This document shows, one piece after another, positions 23,845-31,892 of a stretch of 64,000 bases of DNA. Position numbers and translations under genes: made by a program. This stretch comes from Methylobacterium sp. Leaf104 (lineage in GTDB: Bacteria > Pseudomonadota > Alphaproteobacteria > Rhizobiales > Beijerinckiaceae). The notes below the pieces were generated by a model. The model was not told the origin of the DNA, ran no database searches, and saw nothing but the letters and a program-made list of their open reading frames with translations. Each line of letters opens with the position of its first letter. Position 1 is the first letter of the stretch. The stretch spans positions 189,055 to 253,054 of the forward strand of contig NZ_LMMZ01000034.1 of NCBI RefSeq assembly GCF_001422885.1, in the 5' to 3' direction.

Positions 23845-24188
23845 AGGTCATCGCCGACGCAACATTCATCCCCCGAAGATGTCGTTCGGCCTCCAAGCGC
23901 AGCCATCTTCGGATCATCTCGGCTAAGCTTCGGCGCGAGCGCGGCCACTGATCTCGGGATCCTCGAGCCCCTCCCGACCGCGTCCAGGTCGGCCAACCTG
24001 CATGGTCGCGCGATCCGGACCGCATCCGGCGCGACCCGCCAGATCGATGGCATCCGACCGAAGCCCCGACCCGCTCCGCGTCGGCCGCAAGGGAGTCTGT
24101 CCGCTACCGGACGTGTGATGCCGCGCGATGAAACGGGCCGCGCCCCGGGCGGTTGCCGTCCTGGACCTTCCGGAACCGCCGAGCGCCC
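23845..24188. other. Intergenic region with a long-loop inverted repeat
   Basis: About 340 bases without a supported gene. CCGAAGATG (23873-23881) and CATCTTCGG (23904-23912) form a perfect 9-bp stem with a 22-nt loop, shortly after the DUF6894 stop; there is no T-run. The rest holds only chance frames. Confidence 0.45.
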
Positions 24189-24455
24189 ATGACCGCGAAC
24201 CTGACTCCCGTCGCCCTCGCCGGTGCCTTCGTGGTCGGTTGCGTGGCGATCCGGGCCCTTCAGCGCTGGGCGGACCTCGTCCTGTTCGGACTCGCCTGGA
24301 TCTTCGCCGCCGTCGTCCTCCTGCTCCTCGCCGAGATCGCGGTGAACCACCGGCCCCCGTCCGCGGCCCCGGCGGCCGGCGGATCGACCCCGAGCGGCCC
24401 AGCCGCGATGCCGGTCCGCCCCGCGGAGCGAGCCGCCCTGGAATTCGGCGACTGA
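24189..24455 (+). CDS. Small membrane protein, two transmembrane segments
   Basis: An 88-residue protein with two adjacent membrane helices (LAGAFVVGCVAIRAL about residues 8-22, and LVLFGLAWIFAAVVLLLLAE about 29-48) and a Pro/Ala-rich C-terminal tail in solution, ending LEFGD. ATG 24189 is preferred over 24153, which would add an Arg/Pro-rich stretch. Not recognised. It is close to tRNA-Lys, which is on the opposite strand. Confidence 0.6.
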   Translation: MTANLTPVALAGAFVVGCVAIRALQRWADLVLFGLAWIFAAVVLLLLAEIAVNHRPPSAAPAAGGSTPSGPAAMPVRPAERAALEFGD

Positions 24456-24578
24456 GCGGCGCCGCGCGACCGCTTCCCGGCTGCGGGTGCGGACGGGCGA
24501 GGCCCGGGGTTTCCGGCGAGACCTGCGTCGTGTCGCGGAGCCGTGTGGTGCCGGATCGTCGGGACTGCCGAAGGCAAG

Positions 24579-24654
<76 letters not shown>

Positions 24655-24772
24655 GCGTGCGACGGGGCCTCACGGCTCTGAGGGCCGGCCTGCGTCGTAC
24701 GGCGTGGCTCGCAATAGGGGGTCGGCGGTATGGGGTCAACCGGCTTCCCGGTCGTCCCCGGGGGACGGCGCC

Positions 24773-25945
24773 TCAGGGCGCGGCACGCGCGGCCTCGGCC
24801 CGGACCCAGGCCGCGCGGGTCTCGTCGCAGAAATCGGCGAGGCGGCCCTGCGCGATGGCGGCGCGCAGGGCCGCCATGAGGTCCTGGTAGTAGGACAGGT
24901 TGTTCCGGGTCAGCAGCATCATGCCCAGGATCTCGTCGCTGCGCACGAGATGGTGCAGGTAGGCCCGGGAATAGTCGCGGGCCGCCGGGCAGGCGGAGGC
25001 CTCGTCGAGGGGGCGCGTGTCCTCGGCGTGGCGGGCATTGCGCAGGTTGATCCGGCCGTGCCGGGTGTAGGCGAGGCCGTGGCGGCCGGCGCGGGTCGGC
25101 ATCACGCAGTCGAACATGTCGATGCCGCGGGCCACCGAGCGCATCAGGTCGTCCGGCGTGCCGACGCCCATGAGGTAGCGCGGCTTGTCCGCCGGCAGGT
25201 GCGGCTCCACCGTCTCGATCATCGCCAGCATCACCTCCTGGGGCTCGCCCACTGCCAGGCCGCCGATGGCGTAGCCCTTGAGGTCGAGATCGACGAGGGC
25301 GCGGGCGCTCTCCACCCGCAGGGCCGGCACGTCGCCGCCCTGGACGATGCCGAACATCGCCTTGCCGGGCTGGGTGCCGAAGGCCACCCGGCAGCGCTCG
25401 GCCCAGCGCAGGGACAGGTGCATCGCCTTCTCGATGGTGGCGTGGTCGGCCGGCAGGCGGACGCACTCGTCGAGCTGCATCTGGATGTCGGAGGCGAGCA
25501 GCCCCTGGATCTCGATGGAGCGCTCCGGGCTCATGTGATGGGTCGAGCCGTCCACGTGGGAGCGGAAGGTGACGCCCTGCTCGTCGAGCTTGCGCAACGC
25601 GGAGAGCGACATGACCTGGAACCCGCCGGAATCCGTGAGGATCGGGTGCGGCCAGTTCATGAAGTGGTGCAGGCCGCCGAGGCGGGCCATGCGCTCGGGG
25701 CCGGGCCGCAGCATCAGGTGGTAGGTGTTGCCCAGGACCACGTCGGCCCCGAGTTCGCGGACCTGCCCCGGATACATCGCCTTGACGGTGGCCGCGGTGC
25801 CCACCGGCATGAAGGCCGGCGTCCGGATGGTGCCGCGGGGCATCGTGATCGCCCCGGTGCGCGCCGCCCCGTCGGTGGCGTCGACGCGAAAGCCGAATTC
25901 GGCGGGCGGCGGAGCGGGCTCGGACATGACGGTGTGCTCGGACAT
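24773..25945 (-). CDS. tgt: Queuine tRNA-ribosyltransferase (tRNA-guanine transglycosylase)
   Basis: A 390-residue TIM-barrel enzyme that exchanges G34 for preQ1 in tRNAs with GUN anticodons, in queuosine synthesis. The catalytic Asp pair lies in [11 protein letters not shown] and [19 protein letters not shown] and GIVQGG are standard. The C-terminal zinc site, normally CxCxxC plus a distant His, reads [16 protein letters not shown], so only one of the three Cys remains. Related Rhizobiales proteins seem to share this, so it may be a lineage trait rather than damage. It follows queA on the same strand, 57 bases apart, forming a queuosine operon. ATG 25927 is an alternative start. Confidence 0.96.
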   Translation of the reverse strand: MSEHTVMSEPAPPPAEFGFRVDATDGAARTGAITMPRGTIRTPAFMPVGTAATVKAMYPGQVRELGADVVLGNTYHLMLRPGPERMARLGGLHHFMNWPHPILTDSGGFQVMSLSALRKLDEQGVTFRSHVDGSTHHMSPERSIEIQGLLASDIQMQLDECVRLPADHATIEKAMHLSLRWAERCRVAFGTQPGKAMFGIVQGGDVPALRVESARALVDLDLKGYAIGGLAVGEPQEVMLAMIETVEPHLPADKPRYLMGVGTPDDLMRSVARGIDMFDCVMPTRAGRHGLAYTRHGRINLRNARHAEDTRPLDEASACPAARDYSRAYLHHLVRSDEILGMMLLTRNNLSYYQDLMAALRAAIAQGRLADFCDETRAAWVRAEAARAAP

Positions 25946-26002
25946 GGGCGCCGTCTTAGGGCCTGCGGCCGTTTCGAGGCAAACCCGGAGGTGGCGTGGG
26001 CC

Positions 26003-27088
26003 TCAACCCCGCGCCGGGAACAGCAGGCTGGAATCGCCGTAGGAGTAGAAGCGGTAGCCCGCCGCGACGGCGTGCGCGTAGGCCGTCCGCATGGTCTCCA
26101 GGCCCGAGAAGGCCGAGACCAGCATGAACAGGGTCGAGCGCGGCAGGTGGAAGTTGGTCATCAGGGCGTCGACCGCGCGGATGCGGGTGCCCGGGGTGAT
26201 GAAGATCTCGGTCTGCCCGGCGAAGGGGCGGAGCCGCCCATCGGCATCGGCCGCGCTCTCCAAGAGACGCAGGGCCGTGGTGCCGACGGCGACGACGCGC
26301 CCGCCCCGCGCCCGCACGGCATTGAGGGCCTCGGCGGTCTCCGCGTCGAGGCGGCCGATCTCGGCATGCATGCGGTGGTCCGCGGTGTCGTCGGCCTTCA
26401 CCGGCAGGAAGGTGCCGGCGCCCACGTGCAGGGTCACGGTGTGGCGGGCGATGCCGGCGGCATCGAGCTCGGCCAGCATCGCCTCGGAGAAGTGCAGGCC
26501 GGCGGTGGGCGCCGCCACCGCGCCGGGCTCGCGGGCATAGACGGTCTGATAATCGGTGGCGTCCTGCGCGTCGGTGGGTCGCTTGCCGGCGATGTAGGGC
26601 GGCAGCGGCAGGTCTCCGATGGCGGCGATGGCCTCGTCGAGCGCCGGCCCGGTCAGATCGAAGCGCAGGGTGATCTCGCCCCCCTCCCCCTTCGCCGCGA
26701 TGGTGGCGTCGAGGCCGCCGAGCGCGCAGGGTTCGCTGGTGCCGTGACGGCCGAAGCGCACCCGGTCGCCGGGCGCGAGGCGCTTGCCCGGCCGGGCGAA
26801 GGCGCGCCAGGTATCGGCCGCCTCCCGCAGGTGCAGCATCGCCTCCATGCGCAGGCCCGGCGCGCCCGCGCGGTGGCGCAGGCCGGCGAGGCGGGCCGGG
26901 ATCACCCGGGTGTCGTTGAAAACCAGGGCGTCGCCCCGGCGCAGGAGCTGCGCGAGGTCGCGCACCCGCCGGTCCTCCAGGCCCTTTCCGGGCCGGACCA
27001 CGAGGAGGCGCCCGGCATCGCGGGGCACCGGGGGCCGCAGGGCGATGCTGGCCTCAGGCAGTTCGAAATCGAAGAGATCGACGCGCAT
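26003..27088 (-). CDS. queA: S-adenosylmethionine:tRNA ribosyltransferase-isomerase QueA
   Basis: A 361-residue enzyme that adds the ribosyl-derived cyclopentene epoxide from SAM to preQ1-tRNA, giving epoxyqueuosine, the step after Tgt. Family landmarks: [17 protein letters not shown] at the start, [52 protein letters not shown] and [18 protein letters not shown], ending SYGDSSLLF. The ATG at 27088 matches the family start; an in-frame codon at 27124 adds 12 unrelated residues. It is upstream of tgt and probably co-transcribed. Confidence 0.97.
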   Translation of the reverse strand: MRVDLFDFELPEASIALRPPVPRDAGRLLVVRPGKGLEDRRVRDLAQLLRRGDALVFNDTRVIPARLAGLRHRAGAPGLRMEAMLHLREAADTWRAFARPGKRLAPGDRVRFGRHGTSEPCALGGLDATIAAKGEGGEITLRFDLTGPALDEAIAAIGDLPLPPYIAGKRPTDAQDATDYQTVYAREPGAVAAPTAGLHFSEAMLAELDAAGIARHTVTLHVGAGTFLPVKADDTADHRMHAEIGRLDAETAEALNAVRARGGRVVAVGTTALRLLESAADADGRLRPFAGQTEIFITPGTRIRAVDALMTNFHLPRSTLFMLVSAFSGLETMRTAYAHAVAAGYRFYSYGDSSLLFPARG

Positions 27089-27257
27089 GCCGCGCCAACT
27101 GCATGGTTTGCCCGCGCGGATCAATGGTTCGGAACCCGCGGGCCAGCGGGCGGTTCGGACTTCCGGCCGGGCGATCGTGCGTAACCACTAGCCGCGGCGA
27201 CCTCAGGTTGCGATAGTCCGACCGGTACAGCGAGCGTTCGAGGCAGGAGAGCGAGGC

Positions 27258-27515
27258 ATGAGCGACGGGATCACCCGGCCGGTGCGGCCGGGCCGCGTCA
27301 CCCTGGACGGACAGCTGGTGTCGTACTGGGAGCGCGAGGCGCAGCGCCTCGAGGCCCTGGCCGGCGCTGCGCGCTGGAACTGGAGCGCACGGAGCCTCCG
27401 GCGCAAGGCCGAGCGCGCCCGGGCGGAGGGCGCGCGCTTCGCCGCCCGCGAGGCGGGGCGCCGATCCCCGGCGGCGGATGCCTCCGATCCGGCGGATGGG
27501 CCGGAGACGGCATAG
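27258..27515 (+). CDS. Small basic hypothetical protein
   Basis: An 85-residue soluble protein, Arg- and Ala-rich: a short strand region (PGRVTLDGQLVSYWEREAQR) followed by a long basic helix (RSLRRKAERARAEGARFAAREAG) and an acidic tail (DASDPADGPETA). AGGAGA lies 7 nt upstream of the ATG, a good ribosome binding site. It precedes the cation-efflux gene on the same strand with about 120 bases between. Not recognised. Confidence 0.6.
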   Translation: MSDGITRPVRPGRVTLDGQLVSYWEREAQRLEALAGAARWNWSARSLRRKAERARAEGARFAAREAGRRSPAADASDPADGPETA

Positions 27516-27634
27516 CCCCGGCTCAATCGTTCAGCGACGGGTTCAACCTTTGCCGTGGCCTTGGCGTGGGCACGGGCGCTATGGCCCCGCCACCGGGCGG
27601 CACCGCCCCGTCCGGGTCGAGACCGGACGTCGTG

Positions 27635-28522
27635 ATGGACCGCACTCAGAAAGCCGCCCTCCTGAGCGCCGGCCTCGGCACCCTGGTGATGGGGCTCAAG
27701 TTCGCCGCCTACTGGGTCACCGGCAGCCTCGCGCTGTACTCCGACGCCCTGGAGAGCATCATCAACGTGGTGGCGGCGGTGTTCGCCCTCGTCGCCCTGC
27801 GGGTCGCCGCCCGCCCGGCCGATGCCGACCACCCCTACGGTCACCACAAGGCCGAGTACTTCTCCGCCGTGATCGAGGGCGCGCTCATCATCGTGGCGGC
27901 GATCCTGATCCTGCGCGAATCCTTCCACGGCCTCCTCGATCCCAGGGCCCTCGACGCGCCCGTGACCGGCCTCCTCGTCAACCTCGTGGCCACGGCGGTC
28001 AACGGCGCCTGGGCCGTAATCCTGCTGCGCCGGGGCCGGGCCTGGCGCTCCCCCGCCCTGGTGGCCGATGCGCGCCACGTGATGGCCGATGTCGTCACCT
28101 CCGGCGGCGTCCTCGTCGGCGTCGCCCTGGTGGCGGTCACCGGCTACGCGATCCTCGATCCGCTCATCGCCGGGCTGGTCGCCCTCAACATCCTGTGGTC
28201 CGGCTGGGGCATGGTCCGCGATTCGGTGAGCGGCCTGATGGACAAGGCGGCGCCGAGCGAGATGGTGGCGCAGATCCGCGACCTCATCTCGACCCACAGC
28301 ACCGGCGCCCTGGAGGCCCACGACGTCCGCACCCGCCATGCGGGGCAGGCCACCTTCATCGATTTCCACCTCGTGGTGCCGGGCACGATGACGGTGCAGG
28401 ATTCGCACGCGATCTGCGATCGGCTCGAACAGGCGATCGAAACCGCGATCGAAGGTTCGGTGGTGGTCATCCATGTCGAGCCGGGCGAGCATGCCAAGGG
28501 TCGGGGCGTCCCGGTGATCTAG
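27635..28522 (+). CDS. Cation diffusion facilitator family metal exporter
   Basis: A 295-residue inner-membrane exporter with six helices and a C-terminal cytoplasmic metal-sensing domain, exporting Zn, Fe or similar ions in exchange for protons. The transport site is formed by TM2 (SDALES, aligned with DxxxD of YiiP, the second Asp being Glu) and TM5 (HVMAD, the HxxxD pair). The linker HPYGHHKAEYFSAV is the standard CDF motif. The C-terminal domain has HDVRTRHAG, DFHLVVPG and VVIHVEP. The start is uncertain: ATG 27635 fits the family N-terminus; ATG 27581 and GTG 27566 are upstream in frame. Substrate not determined. Confidence 0.92.
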   Translation: MDRTQKAALLSAGLGTLVMGLKFAAYWVTGSLALYSDALESIINVVAAVFALVALRVAARPADADHPYGHHKAEYFSAVIEGALIIVAAILILRESFHGLLDPRALDAPVTGLLVNLVATAVNGAWAVILLRRGRAWRSPALVADARHVMADVVTSGGVLVGVALVAVTGYAILDPLIAGLVALNILWSGWGMVRDSVSGLMDKAAPSEMVAQIRDLISTHSTGALEAHDVRTRHAGQATFIDFHLVVPGTMTVQDSHAICDRLEQAIETAIEGSVVVIHVEPGEHAKGRGVPVI

Positions 28523-28623
28523 CGGACGAAGCGTCGGTTCCATCGTGGCCGATCCGACGGGCGTCCGTCCGCCGGGCCGTCTCGCCTGCAGAGGCCGTCC
28601 GCGCAAAAATGTCGTCCTGCTAC

Positions 28624-28638
28624 TAGACGACCGGTCTA
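28624..28638. promoter_or_regulatory. TetR-type operator, copy 1
   Basis: TAGACGACCGGTCTA: TAGAC and GTCTA are inverted half-sites separated by 5 bases. It lies 20 bases before the ATG of the TetR-family gene, where a repressor would block its own promoter. The 14-base string AGACGACCGGTCTA is repeated exactly at 29309-29322. NemR-like TetR repressors use TAGAC/GTCTA operators of this kind. Confidence 0.75.
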
Positions 28639-28658
28639 ATGTGAGCTAGATCAGCGTC

Positions 28659-29261
28659 ATGGCACAGGCGAGCGGCAACATCGATGTCCGGCAGGGCATC
28701 CTCGATACGGCCCACCGCATCGTGGGTGCGAAGGGGTTTTCGGGCGTCGGTCTCAACGAGATCCTGGCCGCCGCACGGGTCCCGAAGGGGTCGTTCTACC
28801 ACTATTTCGGCTCCAAGGAGGCCTTCGGCGAAGCGTTGCTGGCGGATTACTTCGCGGATTATCTCGCCGATATCGACGCCACCCTGGCGGAGCCAGGCCT
28901 CAGCCATGCCGAGCGCCTGATGACCTACTGGCGCAAGTGGCAGGCGACCCAGGGCAGTATCGATCATCAGCGCAAGTGCCTGGCCGTGAAGCTGGCCGCC
29001 GAGGTCTCGGACCTGTCCGAGCCGATGCGCCTGGCCCTCAAGGCCGGGACGGCGGGAATTCTCGAGCGGGTGACCCGAGCCATTGAGGCTGGGGTGGCGG
29101 ACGGGTCTCTGCGGGTCGAGGGCCGCGCCCGGGACGTCGCCGAGACGCTCTATCACCTCTGGCTCGGCGCGAGCCTCATGGCGAAGATCGAGCGCTCCGA
29201 CGCGCCGTTCGAGGCCGCGTTGGCCACGACCCGGCGGATCCTCGATCCGCATCCGGCCTGA
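28659..29261 (+). CDS. TetR-family transcriptional regulator (NemR-like)
   Basis: A 200-residue repressor with an N-terminal helix-turn-helix (residues 12-56: ILDTAHRIVGAKGFSGVGLN, EILAAARVPKGSFYHYFGSK) and a helical ligand domain typical of the NemR/AcrR group (YWRKWQATQG, CLAVKLAAEVSDLSEPMR, YHLWLGASLMAKI). The single Cys in HQRKCLAVK is at the region where NemR carries its redox-sensing Cys, but exact equivalence is not proven. It is flanked by two identical operators, one before itself and one before the next transcription unit, which encodes a DJ-1/PfpI protein. It probably represses both until reactive electrophiles modify it. Confidence 0.9.
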   Translation: MAQASGNIDVRQGILDTAHRIVGAKGFSGVGLNEILAAARVPKGSFYHYFGSKEAFGEALLADYFADYLADIDATLAEPGLSHAERLMTYWRKWQATQGSIDHQRKCLAVKLAAEVSDLSEPMRLALKAGTAGILERVTRAIEAGVADGSLRVEGRARDVAETLYHLWLGASLMAKIERSDAPFEAALATTRRILDPHPA

Positions 29262-29308
29262 TCGCTTGGGCCGGGACGTATACGGGGATTTCGGCCCGCC
29301 GGCTTCTA

Positions 29309-29322
29309 AGACGACCGGTCTA
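29309..29322. promoter_or_regulatory. TetR-type operator, copy 2
   Basis: AGACGACCGGTCTA, identical over 14 bases to the operator before the TetR gene. It lies about 30 bases before the ATG of the small secreted protein at 29351 and so probably controls that gene and the PfpI gene behind it. Confidence 0.75.
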
Positions 29323-29350
29323 CTCAATTGCTACCAATCAAGAGAATCTA

Positions 29351-29599
29351 ATGCGTATCCAACCCACCCACGCCGTCGCGCCCTACCTTCTGCTCGCCGA
29401 ACTCGGAGCCGCCCTGTTCGGGGGGGCTGCCGCCTCGGCCGAGGAGCGCATCACCCTGGAGGTGATCGGCGCCGTCCGCATGGCCGGGCCGGACACGAGC
29501 CGCCGGTCCGCCGCCTCGTCGCAGCGATCCGAAGCCCGGCCGATGCGCGAGACGATCGCGGAGCGCACCGATGCCCCCGTGTGGTCCGTCCGGCACTGA
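29351..29599 (+). CDS. Small probably secreted protein under the TetR operator
   Basis: An 82-residue protein with a signal-peptide-like start (VAPYLLLAELGAALFGGAAASA) and a polar, Arg/Ser-rich remainder (MAGPDTSRRSAASSQRSEAR) without Cys or a known motif. AAGAGAA precedes the ATG. It is the first gene after operator copy 2 and lies 100 bases before the PfpI gene, so it is probably the leader of that transcript. Composition is ordinary enough to be real, but coding is less certain than for its neighbours. Confidence 0.45.
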   Translation: MRIQPTHAVAPYLLLAELGAALFGGAAASAEERITLEVIGAVRMAGPDTSRRSAASSQRSEARPMRETIAERTDAPVWSVRH

Positions 29600-29700
29600 C
29601 GCGCGGACGAACCGACACGCGACCGATCGGGCAGGTCCTGCGGCCGCCGATCGACACGACCCTTCACGACACCCGAACGTTTCACGGACGGAGAAGACTC

Positions 29701-30384
29701 ATGAAGATCCTGATGGTCCTGACCTCGCACGACACCCTCGGAGACACCGGCCGGAAGACCGGTTTCTGGCTCGAGGAACTCGCCGCGCCCTATTACGTGT
29801 TCAAGGATGCGGGCGCCGAACTCGTGCTGGCCTCGCCCAAGGGCGGCCGGCCGCCCCTCGACCCCAAGAGCAATGAACCCGGCTTCCAGACGGACCTGAC
29901 CCGCCGCTTCGAGGCCGACGGCCAAGCCAACGCCGTCCTGTCGGACACGGTCCGGCTCGATGGCGTGACCCATGATGGCTTCGATGCCGTGTTCTATCCC
30001 GGCGGCCATGGTCCGCTCTGGGACTTGGCCGAGGATCCGACCTCGGTGCGGCTGATCGAGAGCACGCTCCAGGCCGGCAAGCCCGTGACCCTCGTCTGCC
30101 ACGCCCCCGGCGTGCTGCGCCACGCGAAGACGCCCGACGGCGCGCCGCTCGTCGCGGGCAAGGCCGTCACCGGCTTCACCAACACCGAGGAAGAGGCGGT
30201 CGGCCTGACCGCGGTCGTTCCCTTCCTGGTCGAGGACGAGCTCAAGCGGAACGGCGGCACCTTCTCCAAGGCGGGCGACTGGGCGCCGTACGTGGTCGCG
30301 GACGGCCTGCTGATCACCGGGCAGAATCCGGCGTCCTCCGGCCCTGCGGCCGAGCGCCTGCTCGCGATGCTCGTCAGCGCCTGA
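29701..30384 (+). CDS. DJ-1/PfpI (Hsp31-type) class I glutamine amidotransferase-like protein
   Basis: A 227-residue cytoplasmic protein of the HchA/Hsp31 branch. The nucleophilic Cys is in VCHAPGVL at the elbow; the acidic partner lies in TGRKTGFWLEE, where Glu is typical; FYPGGHGPLWDL and TGFTNTEEEAVGL are family signatures. Members detoxify methylglyoxal and glyoxal without glutathione (glyoxalase III) or act as chaperones or deglycases. Placement behind a NemR-like operator supports an electrophile-detoxification role. A good purine-rich site (GGAGAAGA) precedes the ATG. Confidence 0.92.
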   Translation: MKILMVLTSHDTLGDTGRKTGFWLEELAAPYYVFKDAGAELVLASPKGGRPPLDPKSNEPGFQTDLTRRFEADGQANAVLSDTVRLDGVTHDGFDAVFYPGGHGPLWDLAEDPTSVRLIESTLQAGKPVTLVCHAPGVLRHAKTPDGAPLVAGKAVTGFTNTEEEAVGLTAVVPFLVEDELKRNGGTFSKAGDWAPYVVADGLLITGQNPASSGPAAERLLAMLVSA

Positions 30385-30439
30385 CGCACCCGGGAAAAGG
30401 GCCAGCGGCGACGAGGTCGGAGCGGCGCGGCCGGGCGGG

Positions 30440-31165
30440 TCAGTCGACCGACACCGTCGCGCCGAAGATCTCCTCGAAGGCGGAGCGCAGTTGCATGTCG
30501 ACCTCGGCCATCGAGACGAGGTGGCCGAGGTCGACGAGGCTCGTGACGCCATGGCCGGCGATGCCGCAGGGCACGATGCCGGAGAAGTGCGTCAGGTCGG
30601 GCTCCACGTTGAGGCTGATGCCGTGGAAGCTGACCCAGCGCCGGACGCGGATGCCGATGGCGGCGATCTTGTCCTCGACGCCGGCGCCCCGCTCCGGCCG
30701 CCGGACCCAGACCCCGACCCGGTCCTCCCGCCGCTCGCCGCGGACGTTGAAGGCTTCCAGGGTCGCGATGATCCAGGCTTCCAGAGCGGCCACGTAGGCG
30801 CGCAGGTCCCGGCGCCGCCGGTCGAGGTCGAGCATCACGTAGGCCACGCGCTGTCCCGGCCCGTGATAGGTGTACTGCCCGCCGCGCCCCGTCGGATGCA
30901 CGGGAAAGCGCTCCGGCTCGACGAGGTCGGCCGCCCGCGCCGAGGTTCCGGCCGTGTAGAGCGGCGGATGCTCCAGGAGCCAGACGAGTTCCGGCGCCCG
31001 GCCCGCCGCGATGGCCTCGGCCCGCGCCTCCATGGCGGCCACGGCCTCCGCGTAGGGAACGGGCGCGTCGCTGATCCGCCACGCGACCGGCGCCGAGCCG
31101 GCCCCGGCGCGAAAGTCCCCCGACGGGAGCGCCAGCCGGGCCGCGGTTATGGTTTCGTTTACCAA
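30440..31165 (-). CDS. lipB: Lipoyl(octanoyl) transferase LipB
   Basis: A 241-residue enzyme that moves octanoyl groups from acyl carrier protein to the lipoyl domains of 2-oxoacid dehydrogenases and the glycine cleavage H protein. Family landmarks: [38 protein letters not shown] (in parts [13 protein letters not shown] and VAYVMLDL), the catalytic Lys in [14 protein letters not shown], the SFHGISLNV strand and the acyl-thioester Cys in GIVPCGI. Length fits. It is divergent from fliN, sharing an 80-base intergenic region. Confidence 0.96.
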   Translation of the reverse strand: MVNETITAARLALPSGDFRAGAGSAPVAWRISDAPVPYAEAVAAMEARAEAIAAGRAPELVWLLEHPPLYTAGTSARAADLVEPERFPVHPTGRGGQYTYHGPGQRVAYVMLDLDRRRRDLRAYVAALEAWIIATLEAFNVRGERREDRVGVWVRRPERGAGVEDKIAAIGIRVRRWVSFHGISLNVEPDLTHFSGIVPCGIAGHGVTSLVDLGHLVSMAEVDMQLRSAFEEIFGATVSVD

Positions 31166-31245
31166 GACTTCACCATCGCGCGTGGAAGGTGGACGGAAGG
31201 GCGGGCGCCGCGTCGCGCGTTGCCCCGGAACGAGGGGCAGGTCGC

Positions 31246-31551
31246 GTGGCGGTTTTCGAAGACCTGAAGGTCGATCTTAAGGTGGTGCTCGGACGCAGTC
31301 ACATGCCGCTGCACATGCTGCTCCGCATGGGCCGCGGTGCCGTGATCGAACTCGAATCCACCGAGTCCGATATGGTCGAGATTCTCGCCAACGACCACCC
31401 GATCGCCCGCGGCCAGATCGTGGTGACCGGCAACCGCATCTCCGTGGAGATCACGGAGCTGATCCGTAAGGCCGAGGTGGTGCGCCTCGCGGGCGTGACC
31501 ATCGGCGAGGGCGCGGTGCCGGTCCTCGAAGGCGGCGTCGATTTCCTCTGA
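31246..31551 (+). CDS. FliN-like flagellar motor switch protein (short, stand-alone)
   Basis: A 101-residue SpoA/FliN domain with little else: [20 protein letters not shown], then [28 protein letters not shown] and ISVEITEL. FliN forms the lower ring of the flagellar C ring and binds FliH and CheY-P in the export and switch complex. GTG 31246 is chosen (GAGGGGCAGG upstream); a GTG at 31189 would add 19 residues of Arg/Gly. The gene is away from the fliK-flgD cluster at the right edge, so it is either a dispersed fliN or a FliN-domain paralogue; a type III secretion relative cannot be excluded. Confidence 0.85.
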   Translation: MAVFEDLKVDLKVVLGRSHMPLHMLLRMGRGAVIELESTESDMVEILANDHPIARGQIVVTGNRISVEITELIRKAEVVRLAGVTIGEGAVPVLEGGVDFL

Positions 31552-31573
31552 TCCCGCCCTCGCGACGCTTGTC

Positions 31574-31595
31574 GGACGGAAATCCGTCTGTTATT
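31574..31595 (+). terminator. Weak terminator after fliN
   Basis: GACGG (31575-31579) and CCGTC (31584-31588) pair around a 4-nt loop, followed by TGTTATT. It lies 25 bases past the fliN stop. The short stem makes it a weak candidate. Confidence 0.4.
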
Positions 31596-31686
31596 GGCTG
31601 CGCCGCGCCCCGAGAGATCGGCCGCCGCAGCCGAGTGAGACAGCATCTCCGGGCCCGGTGACCGACGCGAACGGTGTGTTGACGAT

Positions 31687-31771
31687 GCGGCCATGGCGGA
31701 ATTGGTAGACGCGCTAGCTTGAGGTGCTAGTCCTGCAAGGGGTGGAGGTTCGAGTCCTCTTGGCCGCACCA
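31687..31771 (+). tRNA. tRNA-Leu (anticodon GAG)
   Basis: An 85-nt class II tRNA with acceptor stem GCGGCCA/TGGCCGC, discriminator A and encoded CCA. The anticodon arm is CTAGC-TTGAGGT-GCTAG with GAG in the loop. A long variable arm (CCTGCAAGGGG region) is typical of tRNA-Leu, and the T loop is TTCGAGT. Confidence 0.97.
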
Positions 31772-31793
31772 ACTCAACGGAGTTGGTGTTTCC
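31769..31793 (+). terminator. Terminator after tRNA-Leu
   Basis: CCAACTC (31769-31775, starting inside the tRNA CCA end) pairs with GAGTTGG (31780-31786) around a 4-nt loop, followed by TGTTTCCC. Confidence 0.65.
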
Positions 31794-31892
31794 CTCTGAA
31801 CTGACGAGGCCGCTACCAGGCCTCCCGAACGTCCCCGACATTTCGATCGAGACCGCTCCGCGTCGGAGCGCGCGTCGCCCTGCGGCGTTCGC

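Noticed and set aside
21794-24578. Integrative genomic island at the tRNA genes
   Set aside because: No integrase, recombinase or repeated tRNA 3' end was found; kept only as a composition anomaly.
24704-27184. 826-codon plus-strand frame over tgt and queA
   Set aside because: Chance frame opposite two unmistakable enzymes.
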